From positions 1 through 10,474 of the forward strand of contig JAACEJ010000241.1 in NCBI GenBank assembly GCA_011682565.1: a stretch of 10,474 nt of DNA. Reading direction: 5' to 3'. The notes under the pieces are model-generated. The model was not told where the DNA came from and made no database searches. It saw only the letters and a program-made list of their open reading frames with translations. Position numbers and translations under genes: made by a program. Source of the stretch: Actinomycetota bacterium. Its GTDB lineage: Bacteria; Zhuqueibacterota; Zhuqueibacteria; Residuimicrobiales; Krinioviventaceae. Below are positions 1 through 6,808 of this stretch, piece after piece; position 1 is the stretch's first letter, and each line of letters opens with the position of its first letter.

Positions 1-108
1 TGTGCATGGAGCATGGAAAAAGCAAAAAGGGCAAGGAAGGCGAGCTTGCCGTGATTAAAACCTACAGAGCTTGCGATGCGTACTAATAGATCCGTCTTAG
101 AACTTGAC
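1..108 (+). rRNA. 23S ribosomal RNA, 3' end (partial)
   Basis: This looks like the extreme 3' end of a large-subunit rRNA. Around 67-108 the order GAGC, then GTACTAATAGATC, then AACTTGAC follows the universal 23S ending (GAGCU...GGUACUAAU...GCUUGACC) that pairs with the 5' end of the molecule. Bases 1-66 would be the last variable helices; a 6-bp hairpin is visible (GGCAAG 30-35 with CTTGCC 45-50). The variable part is longer than in E. coli, where only about 20 nt separate the UGUGUAAG and GAGCU blocks. The rest of the gene lies upstream of the window. The mature 3' end is uncertain by several bases. No 5S gene follows. It could also be a rearranged rRNA remnant, because only this short tail can be judged. 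Confidence 0.7.
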
Positions 109-132
109 AAAGGTGCGATATTTTAATATATT
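104..132 (+). promoter_or_regulatory. Sigma-70-type promoter for the folB cluster
   Basis: A perfect -35 hexamer TTGACA (104-109) is followed after exactly 17 bp by TATATT (127-132), five of six matches to the -10 consensus. Transcription would start near 139-141, about 28 nt before the folB ATG at 168. The -35 overlaps the last bases of the 23S rRNA, where TTGAC is itself a conserved rRNA ending, so part of the match may come from rRNA constraint. The -10 and spacing are not explained that way. No clear Shine-Dalgarno sequence precedes the folB start. Confidence 0.5.
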
Positions 133-167
133 AATTTTCATTTTGCAAAAACATTACGAAATTACCG

Positions 168-542
168 ATGCTGAAGGATAAACTACGCGTGCAGGGCATG
201 ATTTTTCATGCCTATCACGGACTTGAACACGACGAGATACGAAACGGCCAGAGATTTGAGGTCGATCTTGAAATGATTTTTGATGCTTCGAAAGCAGCCA
301 AATCAGATCAATTGAAAGATACGATCGATGTCCGTCAGGTTTATGAAAAAGTTCGTAAAGTCGTCGTTAACAAACGTTTTTACCTGATCGAAGCGGTCAG
401 CCAGAATATTGCTGATATCATTTTTCAGGAATTTGCAGTCGATGAGGTAACTGTCAGGGTCAGGAAACCATTCGCTCCGTTAGGTGGACTGGCAAATGGT
501 ACTGAGGTCGAAATCACGAGAAAGAGAGCGGACAAAGCGTAA
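168..542 (+). CDS. folB: Dihydroneopterin aldolase FolB
   Basis: FolB cleaves 7,8-dihydroneopterin to 6-hydroxymethyl-7,8-dihydropterin and glycolaldehyde in cytoplasmic tetrahydrofolate synthesis. The 124 residues cover the normal family length (about 120). Visible hallmarks are AYHG (15-18), Glu23 before the GQ pair (27-28), SDxLxDTIDV (46-55), the pterin-binding YLIE with Glu75, and VRVRKP with Lys100. Glu23 and Lys100 align with the catalytic Glu22 and Lys100 of the Staphylococcus aureus enzyme. The TAA stop is immediately followed by the folK ATG, so the two are co-transcribed and probably translationally coupled. The ATG at 168 gives the expected N-terminus, although its ribosome binding site is weak. 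FolB-fold relatives such as FolX exist, but the adjacent folK supports FolB. Confidence 0.95.
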   Translation: MLKDKLRVQGMIFHAYHGLEHDEIRNGQRFEVDLEMIFDASKAAKSDQLKDTIDVRQVYEKVRKVVVNKRFYLIEAVSQNIADIIFQEFAVDEVTVRVRKPFAPLGGLANGTEVEITRKRADKA

Positions 543-1064
543 ATGGCACGCGTTTTTTTAGGCCTCGGTTCTAATGTGGGTAATCGCCTGTTGTACTTGC
601 GTCAGGCTGTCGATCTTGTTGTAAATGTACCCGGTCTTACATTTGTAACTATATCTCCCGTTTATGAAACCGAACCGGTTGGTTACTTTGAACAGTCTGA
701 TTTTTTAAACGCCGTGGCGGAACTGAATTTTGAAATGGCTCCGGAGAATCTTTTATCTGAATTACAAGAGATCGAACGAATGCTGGGAAGAGAGCGGGAA
801 ATCAGGTGGGGTCCGCGGACAATTGATATCGATATTCTGGCTATCGATGCGTTGTATTACAACAGTCCCAGGCTAAGGGTGCCTCACCCGGAACTTGCGA
901 ATCGTTTGTTTGTTTTGCAGCCATTCGATGATATTGCGGCAGATTATCCTGTTTTTGCACTGGGAAAGACGGTTCACCGGTTATTGGAAATGACGACCGA
1001 TAGAAGTAAAATCAAATATTACTTGTCCTCACAAACATTATTGAACCAACCCAAAGAGGTTTGA
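543..1064 (+). CDS. folK: 2-amino-4-hydroxy-6-hydroxymethyldihydropteridine pyrophosphokinase FolK
   Basis: FolK (HPPK) transfers pyrophosphate from ATP to 6-hydroxymethyl-7,8-dihydropterin, the step directly after FolB. The protein of 173 residues (family about 160) starts with the typical FLGLGSNVGNR (5-15) and has SPVYETEP (38-45) and the HPPK signature RWGPRTIDIDIL (88-99). Asp95 and Asp97 are the two magnesium ligands and carry the same numbers as in E. coli. HPELxxRxFVLxP follows in the C-terminal third. The start codon abuts the folB stop, and a purine-rich stretch at the end of folB could act as ribosome binding site. The next gene begins 1 nt after its TGA. No folP or folE is in the window, so the rest of the pathway is encoded elsewhere. 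Confidence 0.96.
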   Translation: MARVFLGLGSNVGNRLLYLRQAVDLVVNVPGLTFVTISPVYETEPVGYFEQSDFLNAVAELNFEMAPENLLSELQEIERMLGREREIRWGPRTIDIDILAIDALYYNSPRLRVPHPELANRLFVLQPFDDIAADYPVFALGKTVHRLLEMTTDRSKIKYYLSSQTLLNQPKEV

Positions 1065-1065
1065 C

Positions 1066-1701
1066 GTGTCTGTGCCTGATTATATTTGCATTGAAGGTGT
1101 TATTGGAGTAGGCAAAACGAGCCTTGCGACCATGTTGGGAGAATACCTTGACGCGCGTGTCGTTTATGAACGTCCCGAGGAAAATCCTTTTCTGGAAGAT
1201 TTTTATAATGACCCCCCTCGTTTTGCTTTTCAGACACAATTGTTTTTCCTGCTCAGCCGCTACAAGCAGCAGGAGGAAAATGTACAAACCGATCTGTTTC
1301 ACAAGACACTCATTTCCGATTATTTGTTTGCAAAGGACAGGATATTTGCACATCTGAATCTTGAGGACAGGGAATTGTTTTTGTACGACCGGGTGGCTTC
1401 TCTACTCGAACAAAATATTACCAAACCCGACCTGGTCATTTATTTACAATCGACCCCCGAAAAGCTGATGATGAACATAAAAAAACGCGGACGTTCCTAT
1501 GAAAAAGATGTTTCTACGGAATATATCCGTTCCCTCAATGAAGCATATAACCGTTTCTTCTTTCATTATACGGACACCCCTCTGCTCGTTGTCAACAGCA
1601 CTTTGATGGATTTTGTCAATGTCAGACAGGATTTCGAAGAGCTTGTCAACCAGATCATGCGTCCCCATTCCGGCATCGAATATTATTCCCCTGGTGAGTA
1701 A
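1066..1701 (+). CDS. Deoxynucleoside kinase (dGK/dAK family)
   Basis: This kinase phosphorylates salvaged deoxynucleosides with ATP to give dNMPs. The 211 residues match the dNK family (about 200-220). The P-loop is GVIGVGKTS (11-19). It is followed by ERPEENPFLEDFY and FAFQTQLFFLLSRYKQQ, then SDYLFAKDRIFAHLNL around the acceptor-site D-R motif. A LID-like KKRGRSYEKD with basic residues lies near the C-terminal third. Which base it prefers (dG, dA or dC) cannot be read from the sequence. The GTG start at 1066 is chosen because AAGAGG (1054-1059) lies 6 nt upstream and the P-loop is complete. It sits 1 nt after folK; a dNK directly behind folK is familiar from Bacteroidota and related phyla. 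The link is one of nucleotide and folate supply, not a shared reaction. Confidence 0.9.
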   Translation: MSVPDYICIEGVIGVGKTSLATMLGEYLDARVVYERPEENPFLEDFYNDPPRFAFQTQLFFLLSRYKQQEENVQTDLFHKTLISDYLFAKDRIFAHLNLEDRELFLYDRVASLLEQNITKPDLVIYLQSTPEKLMMNIKKRGRSYEKDVSTEYIRSLNEAYNRFFFHYTDTPLLVVNSTLMDFVNVRQDFEELVNQIMRPHSGIEYYSPGE

Positions 1702-1714
1702 TTTAACCGGCTCA

Positions 1715-1733
1715 CAATAATTGTCAATTATTG
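1715..1733. repeat. AT-rich palindrome between kinase and membrane-protein genes
   Basis: A perfect inverted repeat has arms CAATAATTG (1715-1723) and CAATTATTG (1725-1733) around a single T at 1724. It starts 13 nt after the kinase stop and lies 88 nt before the next likely start codon. As RNA it would make at most an 8-bp A/U-rich stem with a 3-nt loop and no clean U tract, so it is a poor intrinsic terminator. Its symmetry suits a dimeric regulator's operator better. Function is inference. Confidence 0.4.
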
Positions 1734-1821
1734 AAATTCCTCATTGTTTTTAAAATTATTATTAGTTAAATTTCCACGTATAAAAAACTTACTTGTCAGG
1801 TTTTATTTCGAGGATACCAGG

Positions 1822-2001
1822 ATGTATTTATTTCGAGTCATACTCGTTGGATTGCTGGCTTTTTGGGCTGTGAAACTTGTCGGTAATCTTTTAGGGGGCG
1901 GCAAGCAACAAGAGCAAGTACGCGGGAAATCCCATTCAAAGCCGATTGACCTGTCCAAAGAAGACGTCGAAGATGTTGATTTTAAAGAGAAAAAAGACTG
2001 A
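1822..2001 (+). CDS. Small single-helix membrane protein of unknown function
   Basis: I do not recognise this family. The 59-residue protein begins MYLFRVILVGLLAFWAVKLV, one hydrophobic helix at about residues 3-24. A glycine-rich joint (LLGGGK) follows, then a hydrophilic tail ending in alternating acidic and lysine residues (DLSKEDVEDVDFKEKKD), so it is probably anchored in the inner membrane with a charged tail. I chose the ATG at 1822 because GAGG (1810-1813) lies 8 nt upstream. The frame stays open to a TTG at 1744, which would add 26 basic and hydrophobic residues, but no ribosome binding site precedes it. It lies 9 nt ahead of the ABC exporter gene and is most likely co-transcribed with it. 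A role in the exporter complex or envelope is only a guess from position. Confidence 0.65.
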   Translation: MYLFRVILVGLLAFWAVKLVGNLLGGGKQQEQVRGKSHSKPIDLSKEDVEDVDFKEKKD

Positions 2002-2010
2002 TTTCTCCAG

Positions 2011-3873
2011 ATGAAAATTTTTTTCAGAATATTTAAATACCTGCGCCCCTATTGGTTAACTCTCGCCGGGTCCATTCTTTGTATCATCTTTTTTACGACT
2101 TTTAACAGTGCTTCCCTCGTTTCAATTATGCCGTTTTTGAAAACTCTTTTTCAACCTCAAACCACAGAACAGGGCGTTGCTCCTGTCTCCGTGGTGCCCA
2201 ATCCAGTTGATATCGTGGGTAACGCCATTCCGTCCGGATTCGATCGCTGGCGGGTTGAAGCGAAAAACGAAATTTACGGTCTTTTGCTAAGCGGCAACCG
2301 ACTATCAGCTTTGCATAAGATTTGTATCGTTATTATTATTCTCATCTTTTTTAAAAATATATTTGCCTATCTTCAGGCGTACCTCATGGCAAAGGTTGAG
2401 CAAAGTATTATTCGTGATCTTCGCGATGATCTGTACAAGCATATCAACGAGCTTTCACTCAGCTATTTCCATCGAACCCGTACAGGACAGATTATTTCCC
2501 GAATTACCAACGATGTCAATCTTGTCAATGGAGGCATCTCTGCAAGTTTTGTAACACTCATCAAAAACCCGTTGATGATTCTTTTCTCTCTCGCTCTTGC
2601 CATTATCCTGAGTTGGAAACTGACTTTAATTGCCCTTATCGTTGCACCGTTCAGCATGGCGATCATTGGCTGGATTGGCCTGAAATTGCGCAAGCAAAGC
2701 GCCATCTCCCAGGCAAAAATGGCGGACGTAACGTCCGTGCTTCAGGAAACAATTTCCGGTGTTCGTGTGGTCAAAGCTTTTGCCATGGAGCATTTTGAGG
2801 TCAAAAAGTTTATGGCGGAAACGCAGCACTATTTCTGGACTTTGCTAAAAATTACCAGAATCCGGAATCTGGCCTCGCCGCTGACCGAGTTTTTAGGTAC
2901 AACCGTTGCAGTAGGAATTCTGTGGTTTGGCGGACAGGAAGTGCTGCAGGGCCGAATGCTGGCACCCGAGGAATTTATCCTTTTTCTGCTGGTGATTTTC
3001 TCGATCATGCAGCCGGTTAAAGAATTATCCAGTGTGAACAATCGCATCCAGGAAGCGCTGGCAGCCGGCGAGCGGATTTTTCAGGTTCTTGATCTGGAAC
3101 CTGAAATACATAATGCGCCGAATCCGCAAAGAATTGAGCAGTTCCGCAATGATTTGGAATTCCGCAATGTATCTTTCAGTTATAACAAACATGACGTTGT
3201 GCTGGAAAACATTTCAGCAAAAGTGGAAAAAGGTGAAATTCTGGCCATTGTGGGACCGAGCGGAGCGGGTAAATCCACATTTGTTGATCTCATTCCCCGA
3301 TTTTACGATCCGACAAAAGGGAGTATTTGGATTGACGGAAAGGACATTCGCGGGATTGAAATAAAATCACTGCGCCGACTGATGGGGATTGTCACCCAGG
3401 AGACGATTCTCTTTAACGATACGGTGCGAAATAATATTGCTTACGGTCTTTTGGATCGTCCACTGGAAGAAGTGAGCGCAGCCGCAAAAGTGGCCAATGC
3501 ACATCATTTTATCGAGGATCTGCCGCAAGGGTATGATACGAACATCGGCGAACGGGGGGTTACGCTATCCGGCGGACAGAGACAGCGGCTGGCCATTGCG
3601 CGTGCGGTTCTTAAAAATCCGCCGATTTTGATTTTGGATGAGGCGACGTCTTCGCTGGATACCGAATCCGAACTTTTGGTGCAGCAGGCCATTGAACGAC
3701 TGATGGAAAACCGCACATCTTTTGTTATCGCCCACCGGCTTTCAACGATTTTAAACGCAGACCGGATTATCGTCCTCGATAATGGCCGGATCGTTCAGCA
3801 GGGAACACACAAGGAACTTGTGGCGCAAGAGGGGCTTTACAAAAAACTCTACAACATGCAATTTCGATTGTAA
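2011..3873 (+). CDS. MsbA-like lipid/multidrug ABC exporter (fused TMD-NBD)
   Basis: This is a half-transporter of 620 residues that would work as a homodimer in the inner membrane. Residues ~10-335 form the type IV exporter membrane domain with six helices (first ~14-45, second ~98-122). Residues ~365-620 form the ATPase. The nucleotide-binding motifs are complete: Walker A GPSGAGKST (415-423), signature LSGGQ (519-523), Walker B ILILDE (539-544) with catalytic Glu544, and switch His575. An unusually long loop (~46-97) sits between helices 1 and 2. MsbA-type exporters flip lipid A-core or other lipid-linked precursors, and the O-antigen-ligase-like gene 9 nt downstream supports a surface-glycolipid role. 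Drug export or another lipid substrate remains possible, so I give no gene symbol. The stop codon lies in the ribosome binding site of the next gene. Confidence 0.9.
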   Translation: MKIFFRIFKYLRPYWLTLAGSILCIIFFTTFNSASLVSIMPFLKTLFQPQTTEQGVAPVSVVPNPVDIVGNAIPSGFDRWRVEAKNEIYGLLLSGNRLSALHKICIVIIILIFFKNIFAYLQAYLMAKVEQSIIRDLRDDLYKHINELSLSYFHRTRTGQIISRITNDVNLVNGGISASFVTLIKNPLMILFSLALAIILSWKLTLIALIVAPFSMAIIGWIGLKLRKQSAISQAKMADVTSVLQETISGVRVVKAFAMEHFEVKKFMAETQHYFWTLLKITRIRNLASPLTEFLGTTVAVGILWFGGQEVLQGRMLAPEEFILFLLVIFSIMQPVKELSSVNNRIQEALAAGERIFQVLDLEPEIHNAPNPQRIEQFRNDLEFRNVSFSYNKHDVVLENISAKVEKGEILAIVGPSGAGKSTFVDLIPRFYDPTKGSIWIDGKDIRGIEIKSLRRLMGIVTQETILFNDTVRNNIAYGLLDRPLEEVSAAAKVANAHHFIEDLPQGYDTNIGERGVTLSGGQRQRLAIARAVLKNPPILILDEATSSLDTESELLVQQAIERLMENRTSFVIAHRLSTILNADRIIVLDNGRIVQQGTHKELVAQEGLYKKLYNMQFRL

Positions 3874-3882
3874 GGAATTCGG

Positions 3883-5082
3883 GTGAACCGGGAAACGAAA
3901 AACCTCGATTACTATTTAAAGCGGACAACTTTTATAGCAATGATTGTTTTCGCCGCGGCAATGCCTTTTACCATTGCATTGACACAAATCAGTTTGTTCG
4001 TTGCACTGCTTGCCTGGTTGGGACGGCTCACCGTGACTCACTCGTTGCGGCTGCGGCGTCTTTCTCTTGAATGGGCTTTTTTAGCCTATATTGCGGCTGA
4101 AATACTTGCACTGATCTTTTCCACAAATGTGCCGCAATCATTTATTTTCTTAAAGCGGCTGCTGCTCATTCCCATCGTTTACCTTTTTGCCCTAGATGCT
4201 TTGGAAAAGAAACAGTTGAATCTTTTGGCGACCGTTTTTATCATTTCCGTAACGCTTTATTCACTCTCCGGCATGGTATCGTTTTTTCTCCATCCCTCTC
4301 TTCGCGTCCGCCATATACAAGATTCCATGACCGCCGGCGGGATCACAATGATCGGCGCCCTGATCACTTTTGCTTTTGCTGCTTTTGCAACTGAAAAAAG
4401 GTGGCGATGGATCTGGTTTGTCTTTGCTTTGACCAACACCTCTTGTCTGGTGCTTACTTCCACACGCGGTTCATGGCTTGGATTTTTCTTTGGGATTTTG
4501 TTCATCGTCTATTTCGCCAACCGGAAACTATTTATTGCTATTCCCTTGCTTATTGCCGCATTCGTTTTTTTGGGACCGCAAGAATTTTCCGGCCGAGTCA
4601 AACACATTTTTGATCCGACATGGCGAACCAATGCCAAACGGATTTTTTGGTGGAGCGTGGGTTTGAAAATTTACAAAGACCACCCCATTGTGGGGATCGG
4701 CGATGTGAGTACAACGGACATGTTTAAAAAGTATGCTCCTCCGGGAACGAAAGAACTCGTGGGACACATGCACAATAATTTTATTCACATTGCCGTAACC
4801 TTGGGTACAGTGGGACTTGTCGCTTTTATCTACATGATGCTGCAAATTTTCCTGGTTCTTTTGCGGCAATTTTTACGAGCCATGCCGAACAGGGGACCGA
4901 CATTGTCGTGGGCTGCCGCGGCTGTGGCGATTTTTATTGCTTTTAATATTAACGGACTTTTTGAATGGAATTTTGGCGATGCCGAAATCATTACAATGAT
5001 CTGGTTTATGACCGGTGGAGCGCTGGCCATTCCTGTTTTGTCCGATGAAACGCTTGTTCCCGCAAAGGAAAGAATAAAATGA
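3883..5082 (+). CDS. O-antigen ligase / polymerase-like membrane protein (Wzy_C family)
   Basis: A 399-residue polytopic inner-membrane protein with about 10-12 hydrophobic helices. Family hallmarks are RGSWLG with Arg195 in the middle, and a long periplasmic loop with DHPIVGIG and then GHMHNN (His295, His297). That loop is followed directly by a helix starting HIAVTLGTVGLVAF. This arrangement matches the PF04932 family (WaaL ligases, Wzy polymerases), which transfer undecaprenyl-linked glycans to lipid A-core or extend them. Ligase and polymerase cannot be told apart by sequence alone, and protein O-glycosyltransferases share the fold. The start is GTG 3883, with TAAGGA (3871-3876) upstream overlapping the exporter stop. 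The last codon overlaps the next gene as ATGA, so translation is coupled. Neighbourhood with the exporter argues for glycolipid assembly. Confidence 0.85.
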   Translation: MNRETKNLDYYLKRTTFIAMIVFAAAMPFTIALTQISLFVALLAWLGRLTVTHSLRLRRLSLEWAFLAYIAAEILALIFSTNVPQSFIFLKRLLLIPIVYLFALDALEKKQLNLLATVFIISVTLYSLSGMVSFFLHPSLRVRHIQDSMTAGGITMIGALITFAFAAFATEKRWRWIWFVFALTNTSCLVLTSTRGSWLGFFFGILFIVYFANRKLFIAIPLLIAAFVFLGPQEFSGRVKHIFDPTWRTNAKRIFWWSVGLKIYKDHPIVGIGDVSTTDMFKKYAPPGTKELVGHMHNNFIHIAVTLGTVGLVAFIYMMLQIFLVLLRQFLRAMPNRGPTLSWAAAAVAIFIAFNINGLFEWNFGDAEIITMIWFMTGGALAIPVLSDETLVPAKERIK

Positions 5083-6441
5083 ATGTTCATAGCATAAAAT
5101 CGGGGATGGGCAAAGAAAGTGGTGATTTTTCAGATCAGGCTGAAAATTATCGCAAGGAATTGGAGCAGTTTAGAAAAGAGCACGAGCGGCTCAAATTACT
5201 TTTTCATGTCACGCGAAATATCTCCAAGGAACTTGTCCTGGATCGTCTGCTGATGCTCATTATGGATGAAGTTAAAAATGTTTTAAATTGCGATCGTTGT
5301 ACGGTTTTTGTTCTGGATAACGAAAAAAATGAATTATGGGCGCGTGTGGCGCACGGAGAAAAGGAAATCCGTTTTCCCAGCCACCTCGGCATTGCCGGGC
5401 ACGTGGCGATGACGGGCGAAGTGCTCAACATTCCCGATGCTTATGCAGATCCCAGATTCAATAGAAATATTGACAAAAAAACGGGGTATCGAACACGGAA
5501 TATTTTAACTGCTCCCATGCGAAATAAGCTGGGAGAACGCATCGGTGTTTTTCAGGCGCTGAATAAATTCAGCGGCCCTTTCACCAGTGGTGACGAGGAT
5601 TTGCTTGATACCATATCGGTGATCGCGGCAACGCAGATTGAAAACGCCCGGCTTTACGAAGAACAAAAAAAGACCTTTGACAGTTTCATCGAGACCCTTG
5701 CAAGCACCATCGACGCGCGCGATCCGATGACGGCCGGCCATTCAAAACGAATTGCCCTTTATGCTGATGCCGTCGCACAAGTGGTCAAAATGAGCCCACA
5801 GGAACGTGAGGTTTTACGAACTGCGGCGCTTTTGCATGATTATGGAAAAATTGCTGTAAGGGAAGCCGTTCTCACCAAAGAAGGCAGGTTGACAAAGGTT
5901 GAGTACGATCATATCAAAAGCCATTCTACCTATACAAAAAATATCCTGGAGAAAATCAATTTTTCCCGCCAACTTAAGGACGTCCCGTTGATCGCTTCTT
6001 CCCACCATGAAAGAATGGATGGCAAAGGCTACCCTGACGGCCTCATTGCAGATGCCATTCCGAAATTGGGGCGAATTCTGGCTGTCGTCGATGTGTTTGA
6101 TGCCCTGACCTCGAAGCGTCATTATCGCGACAGAATGGAATTCCGGAAAGTGCTTAAAATTTTGACCAATGGCTCGGGGCCTGGACGAATTTTACCTCGC
6201 TGCTTTCAAAAAGATCAAGCTTGATGTTTTGGTGCAGATTTTAGAAGACGATCATCTTGAAAAACTGGATGAAAGTGACCTCGTCTATTTGAGCGAGTTC
6301 AACCTTACACATCTTGTCAGTGCAATGGAAGAAAATGGCCTGCAGCAATCCCGACAAAAAGTATGCAAAGTTTTTTATCATTATTATTCGAGAATGTATT
6401 TACGGGAACAGGATTATGAAGAAAATGATAAGCACAAATAG
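5079..6441 (+). pseudogene. GAF-HD-GYP c-di-GMP phosphodiesterase-type protein, frameshifted
   Basis: Layout: a coiled-coil-like stretch (~18-45), a GAF domain (~45-190), a linker helix, then an HD-GYP domain (~205-385 when repaired). HD-GYP proteins hydrolyse cyclic di-GMP to pGpG or GMP. Metal and signature residues are present: His221, HDYGK (253-257), HHE (309-311), GKGYPDGL (315-322), then DVFDALTSKRHYR. The GAF domain contains NK-x4-F-x3-DE, the NKFDE motif of cyclic-nucleotide GAF domains. As written, the frame stops at 6224 (381 residues) after 14 foreign residues. The natural continuation DEFYLAAFKKI lies in another frame from about 6183 to the TAG at 6439. Removing one G from the run at 6176-6179 restores GSGLDEFYLAAF and a protein of ~453 residues. 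Start is ATG 5079, with AAAGGA upstream. The shift may be a sequencing error or a real mutation; domain identity is firm either way. Confidence 0.85.
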
Positions 6442-6808
6442 CGCTCCACAAGCTTTGGGGCCGTATAACCAGGCTATTTCTCTGGGAAAGAATAATCTCG
6501 TTTTTACGGCCGGCCAGCTTGGCATCGATCCCGCCAGCGGGAATTTTGTTGCGGGCGGCATTAAAGCGCAGACCCGGCAGGCCCTGGAAAATATTCAGGC
6601 CGTGCTCCAAGCCGCGGGCAGCGATCTTGTACACACTGTAAAAACAACTGTGTTTCTAAAGGACATGGATGATTTTGCCGTCATGAATGAAGTTTATGCC
6701 GAATATTTCAAAACGGCAGCTCCCGCGCGTTCGGCAATACAAGCTGCACGATTGCCTAAAGATGGTCTGATCGAAATTGAAGCCATTGCTTTGGTGGTCA
6801 ATGACTAA
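6416..6808 (+). CDS. ridA: RidA family enamine/imine deaminase
   Basis: RidA (YjgF/YER057c/UK114) proteins are trimeric and hydrolyse reactive 2-aminoacrylate-type enamines and imines made by PLP enzymes, protecting the cell from metabolic damage. With the ATG at 6416 the product has 130 residues, the usual family size. It begins MKKMISTNSAPQALGPYNQA, the classic N-terminus, and has GQLGIDPASG, TRQALENI and the substrate-binding arginine within PARSAI, followed by ARLPKDGLIEIEAIA. The frame is open further upstream, but those residues are unlike RidA. A second ATG at 6425 is possible. The start overlaps the 3' end of the repaired HD-GYP gene by 26 nt, and the end overlaps the next gene by 8 nt, indicating coupling. 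Nothing ties it functionally to the envelope genes beside it. Confidence 0.93.
   Translation: MKKMISTNSAPQALGPYNQAISLGKNNLVFTAGQLGIDPASGNFVAGGIKAQTRQALENIQAVLQAAGSDLVHTVKTTVFLKDMDDFAVMNEVYAEYFKTAAPARSAIQAARLPKDGLIEIEAIALVVND

Noticed and set aside
1012..1353. Antisense open frame of 113 codons across folK and the kinase gene
   Set aside because: It is the complement of well-recognised coding sequence, has no family features and no ribosome binding site; the same holds for the other minus-strand frames.
6314..6415. Upstream extension of the ridA frame by 34 codons
   Set aside because: The added residues overlap the HD-GYP tail in another frame and do not resemble RidA, whose usual N-terminus starts at 6416.
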